Of a DNA stretch of 64,000 nucleotides, positions 57,580 through 64,000 are shown one piece after another; the stretch's first letter is position 1, and every line of letters starts with the position of its first letter. The notes under the pieces are model-generated. The model worked only from the letters and a program-made list of their open reading frames with translations. It was not told the origin of the DNA and did no database searches. The DNA lies in assembly GCA_002737365.1 (NCBI GenBank), contig NSIL01000002.1, positions 152,596 through 216,595 of the forward strand, read 5' to 3'. Source of the stretch: Acidobacterium sp. (lineage in GTDB: Bacteria; Acidobacteriota; Vicinamibacteria; Vicinamibacterales; UBA2999). Both the position numbers and the translations under genes were made by a program.

Positions 57580-58602
57580 CTACGCCTTTAAGGTGGCTTC
57601 AGGTTCGGGCGCCGCCACCGGTTCCAGGAAGGGCATGCGCGCGCGGAGCTTGGCGCCGACCTGCTCGATTTGGTGCTGGCGGTGCTTCCCGCGTTCCCCC
57701 GCGAACCAACCGCTGTTGGTGTCGCGCGCCAGTTTCTCGGCGTATGCGCCCGAGCGAATCTCTGCCAGCATCTTCCGCATCTCGTTCTTGGTCTCTTCGG
57801 TCACGAGGCGCGGGCCGCCGGTGTAGTCGCCGTGCTCGGCGGTGTCACTGACCGAGTAGCGCATGAAGCCCAGGCCGCCTCGATACATCAGGTCGACGAT
57901 CAGCTTCAGTTCGTGCAGGCACTCGAAGTAGGCAATCTCAGGTTGATAGCCGGCTTCGACCAGCGTTTCAAATCCCGCCGTGACCAGCGCGCTCACCCCG
58001 CCGCACAGCACCGCCTGCTCGCCGAACAGATCGGTTTCGGTTTCTTCCGAGAAAGTCGTCTCGATCACGCCGGCGCGCGTGCAGCCAATGCCCTTGGCAT
58101 ACGCGAGCGTCGCGGCGCGGGCCGTGCCGGTGGCGTCCTTGTGGATCGCCATCAGGCCGGGGACGCCGGCGCCTTCCTTGAACACCTCGCGGACGCGATG
58201 GCCCGGCGCCTTGGGTGCGACCATCGAAACATCGACGCCTTCGGGCGGAGTGATCCAGTTAAAGCGGATGGCAAAGCCGTGCGCGAACATCAGCATCTTG
58301 CCTGGCGTCAGGTGCGGCTCGATGTCCTTCTTGAACAGGCCGGGCTGCACCAGGTCTGGCACCAGCATCATGATGACGTCGCCCCACGCCGCCGCGGCTG
58401 CCGGTTCCATCGGCGTGAAGCCCGCCGCTTCGGCCGCGCGCCAGCCACGGCTATCCGGCCGCACGCCGACGCGCACGTCGCCGCCGCTGTCGCGCAGGTT
58501 CATCGCGTGGGCATGGCCCTGCGACCCGAAGCCCATGACGGCCACTTTTCGTCCTAGGATGGCCGCTACATCAACGTCCGCATCGTGAATCATCGTCGCC
58601 AT
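57580..58602 (-). CDS. ilvC: ketol-acid reductoisomerase
   Basis: [54 protein letters not shown]. Confidence 0.95.
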   Translation of the reverse strand: MATMIHDADVDVAAILGRKVAVMGFGSQGHAHAMNLRDSGGDVRVGVRPDSRGWRAAEAAGFTPMEPAAAAAWGDVIMMLVPDLVQPGLFKKDIEPHLTPGKMLMFAHGFAIRFNWITPPEGVDVSMVAPKAPGHRVREVFKEGAGVPGLMAIHKDATGTARAATLAYAKGIGCTRAGVIETTFSEETETDLFGEQAVLCGGVSALVTAGFETLVEAGYQPEIAYFECLHELKLIVDLMYRGGLGFMRYSVSDTAEHGDYTGGPRLVTEETKNEMRKMLAEIRSGAYAEKLARDTNSGWFAGERGKHRQHQIEQVGAKLRARMPFLEPVAAPEPEATLKA

Positions 58603-58613
58603 GTTCGAATTCC

Positions 58614-59228
58614 TTATTCCTCTAAGGTGTTCTGCTGCGCCTCGAAAGCCGAGATGTCGGATTGGTTGGCGAGAATCAGGTCGATTTCGTCCTTGCCCTC
58701 GAGCAACCGCTGCCGCGACGCCTCGTCGAAGGCGAAGGGCGCGGCCAACCCGTGTGCATCGCGGACTTCGCACCGCTCGAGGTCGATGACCAGGGTGTAG
58801 CCGGTGCCGGCTTCGGCGCGGTCGAGAATGCTGTTGACCGCCGGCTCGGCCAGGGCTACCGGCACCATGCCGTTGCCGACCGCATTGTTGCGGAAGATGT
58901 CGGCAAACGAGGGGGCGAGGACGACGCGGAACCCGGCGTCCTGCAGCGCCCACGCCGCATGCTCACGCGATGAGCCGCAGCCGAAGTTCAGCCCGGCCAC
59001 AAGAATGCTGGCGCCCGCGTAGGCGGGCTGGTTCAACGGGAACGCCGGGTCCATCTCGCCGGTGGCCGTGCGGCGCCAATCGTGAAACAGGAACGGCCCG
59101 AACCCGGTGCGCTCGATCCGCTTCAGGAAGTTCTTCGGGATGATCTGATCGGTGTCGACGTGGCTGCGCCGCAACGGTGCGACCAAACCTTCATGCACGC
59201 GGAATGGCTGGCGTAGGGAGGCGGACAT
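58614..59228 (-). CDS. leuD: 3-isopropylmalate dehydratase small subunit
   Basis: [41 protein letters not shown]. Confidence 0.95.
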   Translation of the reverse strand: MSASLRQPFRVHEGLVAPLRRSHVDTDQIIPKNFLKRIERTGFGPFLFHDWRRTATGEMDPAFPLNQPAYAGASILVAGLNFGCGSSREHAAWALQDAGFRVVLAPSFADIFRNNAVGNGMVPVALAEPAVNSILDRAEAGTGYTLVIDLERCEVRDAHGLAAPFAFDEASRQRLLEGKDEIDLILANQSDISAFEAQQNTLEE

Positions 59229-60676
59229 TACCGATACTCCCACTGCCGCACGTCGGTGAAGTGGCCCTCGATGGCAGCGGCGGCGGCCATGGCCGGGCTC
59301 ACCAGGTGAGTGCGGCCGCCGCGGCCCTGGCGTCCTTCAAAGTTGCGGTTGCTCGTGGAAGCGCAGCGTTCGCCGTCACCCAACACGTCGTCGTTCATGC
59401 CCAGGCACATCGAGCAACCCGGTTCACGCCACTCGAAGCCAGCGGCGGAGAAGATCCGATCCAGGCCTTCGCGCTCGGCTTCGGCTTTCACCTGCTGTGA
59501 TCCCGGCACCACTAACGCGCGCACGCCGGCGTGCACGTGATGTCCACGGACCACCTCCGCGGCCGCGCGCAGGTCGGCGATGCGAGCGTTCGTGCACGAG
59601 CCGATGAACACGCGGTCGACCGACACCGAATCAAGCGGCGTGCCTGGTGTCAGGCCCATGTAAGCCAGGGCGCGTTCCATCGCCCTGGCGTCGCCTTCGT
59701 TGGCAGCCGTCTTGGGATCAGGCACGTAGCCCGTGATGGGCAGTGACATGTCGGGGCGGGTGCCCCAGGTGACGACCGGTGCCAGCGTGCTGACGTCGAT
59801 GGTGACCTCGGCGTCGAAAGTGGCGGTGTCATCGCTGCGGAGCTGACGCCAGCGGTCGACCGCGGCATCCCAGGCCGCGGCCTTGGGAGCGTGGGGCCGG
59901 CCCTTGAGATAGGTGACGGTGGTGCGATCCGGCGCGACGAGGGCGCTGCGGGCGCCCGCCTCGATGCTCATGTTGCACAGCGTCATGCGCTCTTCCATGG
60001 AAAACGACGCCACCAGCGGACCGCCGAGCTCGAGCGCGTAGCCGGTGCCGCCGCTGAAGCCGAGGCGCGCAATCAGTTCCAGGGCCACGTCCTTCGCGGT
60101 GACGCCAGACATCAGCGCGCCGGTGAACGTCACGCGCATGGCCCTGGGCTTCTGCTGCACCAGGCACTGTGTCGCCAGCACCTGCTCGACCTCGCTCGTG
60201 CCGATGCCGAAGGCCAACGCTCCGAACGCGCCGTGCGTGCTGGTATGGCTGTCGCCGCACACGATGGTGGTGCCAGGCAGCGTGAGGCCAAGCTCGGGTC
60301 CAATCACGTGAACGATGCCCTGGCGGCCGCTGTCGAAGTCGAACAACGGCACGCCAAACGCCGGGGCGTTGCGGCGCAGGGCTTCGACCTGCGCGCGCGC
60401 CAACGGATCGGCGATCGGCCGCTCGCGACCGGCCGTCGGCACGTTGTGATCGACCGTGGCGAAGGTCAGGTCGGGACGACGCACGGGCCGTCCCGCGAGG
60501 CGCAGACCTTCGAACGCCTGCGGCGACGTCACTTCGTGAACGAGATGCCGATCGATGTAAATGAGGCTGCGGCCATCGTCGAGGACGCGGACCACGTGGG
60601 CATCCCAGACTTTGTCGAGCAGTGTTCTCGGGCCCTGGCTACCTGGGCGCCCGAGTGCGCGGTCCTCAGACGGCAT
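59228..60676 (-). CDS. leuC: 3-isopropylmalate dehydratase large subunit
   Basis: [63 protein letters not shown]. Confidence 0.96.
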   Translation of the reverse strand: MPSEDRALGRPGSQGPRTLLDKVWDAHVVRVLDDGRSLIYIDRHLVHEVTSPQAFEGLRLAGRPVRRPDLTFATVDHNVPTAGRERPIADPLARAQVEALRRNAPAFGVPLFDFDSGRQGIVHVIGPELGLTLPGTTIVCGDSHTSTHGAFGALAFGIGTSEVEQVLATQCLVQQKPRAMRVTFTGALMSGVTAKDVALELIARLGFSGGTGYALELGGPLVASFSMEERMTLCNMSIEAGARSALVAPDRTTVTYLKGRPHAPKAAAWDAAVDRWRQLRSDDTATFDAEVTIDVSTLAPVVTWGTRPDMSLPITGYVPDPKTAANEGDARAMERALAYMGLTPGTPLDSVSVDRVFIGSCTNARIADLRAAAEVVRGHHVHAGVRALVVPGSQQVKAEAEREGLDRIFSAAGFEWREPGCSMCLGMNDDVLGDGERCASTSNRNFEGRQGRGGRTHLVSPAMAAAAAIEGHFTDVRQWEYR

Positions 60677-61766
60677 GATACGAATGCCGCCGGTCTCGGA
60701 CGTCGGTCAAGGCGTCGTTGATGGCCTGGCCCATTTCCTGCGTGGAGAGGACGCGCTCGCCCGGGTTGGCCAGGTCACGGGTGCGCGCGCCGGTCGCCAG
60801 CGCATCCTGGATCGCCTGTTCGATCTCCGCAGCTTCCTTGTCCATCTTTGCGGTGAAGCGCAGCAGCATGGCGGCGCTGGCGATCGCGCCGATCGGATTG
60901 GCGAGGCCCTTGCCGGCAATGTCAGGCGCCGAGCCGTGCACCGGCTCGTACAGGTCGACCTTGCCACCGAGCGTCGCCGACGGCAGCAGGCCGAGTGAGC
61001 CCGCGACCGAGGCCGCCTGGTCGCTGAGGATGTCGCCGAACAGGTTGTCGCACAGCATCACGTCGAAGCTGGTGGGTGCGGTCGCCAGCCGCATCGCGGC
61101 GGTGTCGACGAACACGTGCTCGAGCGCGACCTCGGGATACTCCTTCGCGACCTCCGTCACGACCTTGCGCCACAGCTGCGAGCATTCGAGCACATTGGCC
61201 TTGTCGATCGAGGCGACCAGGCCGCGGCGTTGGCGCGCTCGTTCGAAGGCGACGCGGGCCACGCGCTCCACTTCGTGACGCGAGTAGATCAGGGTGTTGA
61301 AGGCCGTGTCGCCAGAGGCGTCGAAGCCGCGCGGCTCGCCGAAGTACAGGCCTCCCAGCAATTCGCGCACGATCAACAAATCGGCGCCCTTCACCTTCTC
61401 GGGCTGGAACGCCGTACGCTTGGCGAGCGGGGCATAGCAGATGGCCGGCCGCAGGTTGGCGTAACCGCCGAGCGCCCGGCGCAGCGCCAGCAGGGCCGCT
61501 TCGGGCCGCGCCGACGGCAACCGTCCGTCGAACTTCGGATTGCCGACCGCGCCGAGCAGCACCGCGTCGGCGCCGAGACAGGCCTCGAGCGTGCTCTCGG
61601 GCAGGCCCTGGCCGTCGCTGTCGATGGCCACGCCACCGATGTTGTGCGTGCTGAACGTCAACGACTTACCCGCGTGCTCGGCGACGTTCTTCAGAACCCG
61701 AACCGCTTCGGCCGTGACTTCCGGACCAATGCCGTCGCCGGGCAGGAGGGCGATCTTCAGTGACAT
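60666..61766 (-). CDS. leuB: 3-isopropylmalate dehydrogenase
   Basis: [42 protein letters not shown]...[22 protein letters not shown]. Confidence 0.96.
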   Translation of the reverse strand: MSLKIALLPGDGIGPEVTAEAVRVLKNVAEHAGKSLTFSTHNIGGVAIDSDGQGLPESTLEACLGADAVLLGAVGNPKFDGRLPSARPEAALLALRRALGGYANLRPAICYAPLAKRTAFQPEKVKGADLLIVRELLGGLYFGEPRGFDASGDTAFNTLIYSRHEVERVARVAFERARQRRGLVASIDKANVLECSQLWRKVVTEVAKEYPEVALEHVFVDTAAMRLATAPTSFDVMLCDNLFGDILSDQAASVAGSLGLLPSATLGGKVDLYEPVHGSAPDIAGKGLANPIGAIASAAMLLRFTAKMDKEAAEIEQAIQDALATGARTRDLANPGERVLSTQEMGQAINDALTDVRDRRHSYHAV

Positions 61767-62968
61767 GCCGCGTCTCCGCGTCGCGAAGCCGTCACGGTGC
61801 TGACCGCCAGCGGCGCGGCTATCTCGTCACGAATAATCGCGGCCAACTGGTCGTCGTCGACCGTCTTGGTGCGGTCGGCCAGTGCCGTCACCTTGACGTA
61901 CAAGCGCTCGAGCTCGGGCTGGCGGAGGCGATGGCCCAGGTCACGGCACCGGGCGTCGAGGCCGCGCAGGCCCGAATGCTTACCGAGCACCAGCCGCGTG
62001 CCCGCCGCGCCCACCGACTCGGGGCGCATGATTTCGTAGGTCAGTTCGTACTTGAGCATGCCGTCCTGGTGAATGCCGGCTTCATGCGCGAACGCGTTGG
62101 CCCCGACAATGGCCTTGTTCGGCGGCACCGACACGCCGACGATGGCCGAGAGGGTGTTGCTGGCGGGAACGAGGCCCGGGGTGTTGATGCCGGTGGCGAA
62201 AGGCAGCGCATCGGCCCGCACTTCGAGCGTCATCACAATTTCTTCGAGCGAGGCGTTGCCGGCACGCTCGCCAATGCCGTTGATGGTGCACTCCACCTGG
62301 CGGGCGCCCGCCTGCACCGCGGCAATCGAGTTGGCGACGGCCAGGCCGAGATCGTTGTGGCAGTGGGCCGACAGGATGGCCCGGTCGCCGAGCAACTGCT
62401 TCACGGTCGAGAACATCTTCTGGATGTCGGCCGGCAGCGCGTAGCCGACGGTATCGGGCAGGTTGATCGTGGTGGCGCCCGCCTCGACCGCCGCGACCGA
62501 AACCTCGCACAGGAACGCCAGGTCGCTGCGCGTCGCATCCTCGGCCGAGAACTCGACGTCGGCGCAGAGCGCCCGGGCGTGCGCGACCGAACGCTTGATC
62601 TGTTCCAAACATTGCGCCCGCGTGATGCGCAGCTTGTGTTCCAGGTGGATGTCCGAGGTGGCGAGAAACACGTGGAGGCGCGGCCGGGCCGCGCCAGACA
62701 GAGCCTCCCAGGCACGATCGATATCGGCCGGGATGGCCCGGGCCAGGCCGGCGATGATGGGCCGGCGCACGGCGGCAGCAATGGTCTTCACCGCTTCGAA
62801 GTCGCCATCCGACGAAATGGGGAAGCCGGCCTCGATGATGTCCACGCCCAAGCGGTCCAGTTGCTGGGCGAGCCGCAGCTTCTCGGCCGGCGTCATGCTG
62901 AAGCCCGGGGCTTGCTCGCCGTCGCGGAGAGTCGTATCAAAGACGTGAATACGGGTTCTGGTGGCCAT
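61757..62968 (-). CDS. leuA: 2-isopropylmalate synthase-like, without the C-terminal regulatory domain
   Basis: [62 protein letters not shown]; 403 aa; heads leuBCD-ilvC. Confidence 0.9.
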   Translation of the reverse strand: MATRTRIHVFDTTLRDGEQAPGFSMTPAEKLRLAQQLDRLGVDIIEAGFPISSDGDFEAVKTIAAAVRRPIIAGLARAIPADIDRAWEALSGAARPRLHVFLATSDIHLEHKLRITRAQCLEQIKRSVAHARALCADVEFSAEDATRSDLAFLCEVSVAAVEAGATTINLPDTVGYALPADIQKMFSTVKQLLGDRAILSAHCHNDLGLAVANSIAAVQAGARQVECTINGIGERAGNASLEEIVMTLEVRADALPFATGINTPGLVPASNTLSAIVGVSVPPNKAIVGANAFAHEAGIHQDGMLKYELTYEIMRPESVGAAGTRLVLGKHSGLRGLDARCRDLGHRLRQPELERLYVKVTALADRTKTVDDDQLAAIIRDEIAAPLAVSTVTASRRGDAACH

Positions 62969-63032
62969 AGGTGTCCAAGCGCTAGCTATACAGTCTTTGG
63001 CGGCCGACCAAAATAAGTCAAAGTAATAATAT

Positions 63033-63046
63033 CTATGGACTCATAG
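63033..63046. promoter_or_regulatory. inverted repeat in the leuA-lysR divergent promoter region, candidate LysR-type binding site
   Basis: CTATG-GACT-CATAG in a locally AT-rich intergenic region. Confidence 0.45.
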
Positions 63047-63072
63047 GTTTTCGCTTATATTATGGCGGTCAA

Positions 63073-63990
63073 ATGGAACTGTTCCAACTTGAAGCTTTTC
63101 TCGCAGTTGTCCGTGAAGGTAGCTTCTCGGCGGCTGCCAAAGCGTTATACCGAACCCAGCCCGCCATCAGCCAGACCATCAAAAAGCTGGAGGACGAGAT
63201 TGGCCGTCCCCTGTTCGACCGCTCCAGCCGCCGGGGGGTGCTGACCGACGCCGGACGGGTGCTGGCCGACCATGCCGAACGCCTGGTCAACCTCCGTCAG
63301 CGGACCATGTCGGCGCTCGACGATGTGCGGCAGCTACGCACGGGCCGATTGACCGTGGCGGCTAACGAGCTGACGTGCCTGTACCTGTTGCCGATTCTGC
63401 ACGAATATCGCCGGCTCTACCCGGATGTGCACATCACGGTGCAGCGCGCCCTCGGCAGCCGCGTCCCGGCGCAGGTGCTCGACTACGGCGCCGACTTCGG
63501 TGTCGTCACCTTCCGTCCCGACACCGCCGCGCTCCACTCGGTCGTCGTCTATCACGACGAGCTGGCGTTCGTCGTGCCGCCCTCGCATCCGCTGGCGGGT
63601 CGTCCCAAGGTGTCGATCGCGGAGCTGGCGCGCGAGTCGTTCGTCGCGCATCACGTCTCGTCGCCCTATCGGCAGAGGGTGATCGACACGTTCCGCAAAC
63701 GCCGGGTCGAGTTGCGGATGCCGGTGGAGATGCCGACCATCGATGCGATCAAGAAGTTCGTGGCAATGGGCAACGGCGTGGCGTTGTTGCCGGCGATCAC
63801 CGTCGAGCAGGAGGTCCTGCACAAGCAACTGGTGCGGGTCGCGGTGCCGGAACTGACGTTCGACCGCAAGCTGCGGCTGATCCACCGCCGCGAGGGCACG
63901 CTGTCGCATGCGGCCCAGGCCATGCTGAGCGTGGTGGAAGCGCAGAGCGCGCTGAAGAAGGGAAGGTTTGCGTTCGCGCCCGAGCGCTAG
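63073..63990 (+). CDS. LysR family transcriptional regulator
   Basis: MELFQLEAFLAVVREGSFSAAAKALYRTQPAISQTIKKLEDEIGRPLFDRSSRRGVLTDAGRVL winged HTH. Confidence 0.95.
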   Translation: MELFQLEAFLAVVREGSFSAAAKALYRTQPAISQTIKKLEDEIGRPLFDRSSRRGVLTDAGRVLADHAERLVNLRQRTMSALDDVRQLRTGRLTVAANELTCLYLLPILHEYRRLYPDVHITVQRALGSRVPAQVLDYGADFGVVTFRPDTAALHSVVVYHDELAFVVPPSHPLAGRPKVSIAELARESFVAHHVSSPYRQRVIDTFRKRRVELRMPVEMPTIDAIKKFVAMGNGVALLPAITVEQEVLHKQLVRVAVPELTFDRKLRLIHRREGTLSHAAQAMLSVVEAQSALKKGRFAFAPER

Positions 63991-64000
63991 GTATACTTGT

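Overview
This is a gene-dense, high-GC bacterial chromosome segment with an acidobacterial (Vicinamibacteria-like) character; that taxonomic guess is inference from gene style only. Recognisable blocks: ABC transporter; prepilin peptidase / sensor kinase / pseudopilins / sigma-54 response regulator (PilS-PilR-like cluster); aroB; proS; OmpA-like barrel; tatC/tatA; S41 protease; smc; a short accessory stretch (nucleotidyltransferase plus small partner, M24 peptidase remnant, M48-GDPD fusion, GDPD duplicate, two VapBC modules, a Ser/Thr kinase); the translation operon rimP-nusA-infB-rbfA-orn-truB-rpsO-pnp; rimO; asnS; amgK/murU-like pair; HtrA; M24 peptidase; VWA protein; glycogen phosphorylase; and leuABCD-ilvC with a divergent LysR regulator. 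No tRNA, rRNA, CRISPR array, prophage or transposase was recognised. The most interesting signal is a set of short near-perfect palindromes, several lying in frame inside protein-coding genes (gspJ-like leader, smc hinge, Ser/Thr kinase, P1 peptidase). Two copies about 37 kb apart differ by compensatory base-pair changes, so the stem itself looks conserved. A second notable feature is an M48-GDPD fusion ORF next to a (GA)6 tract where one extra GA unit would separate the two genes.
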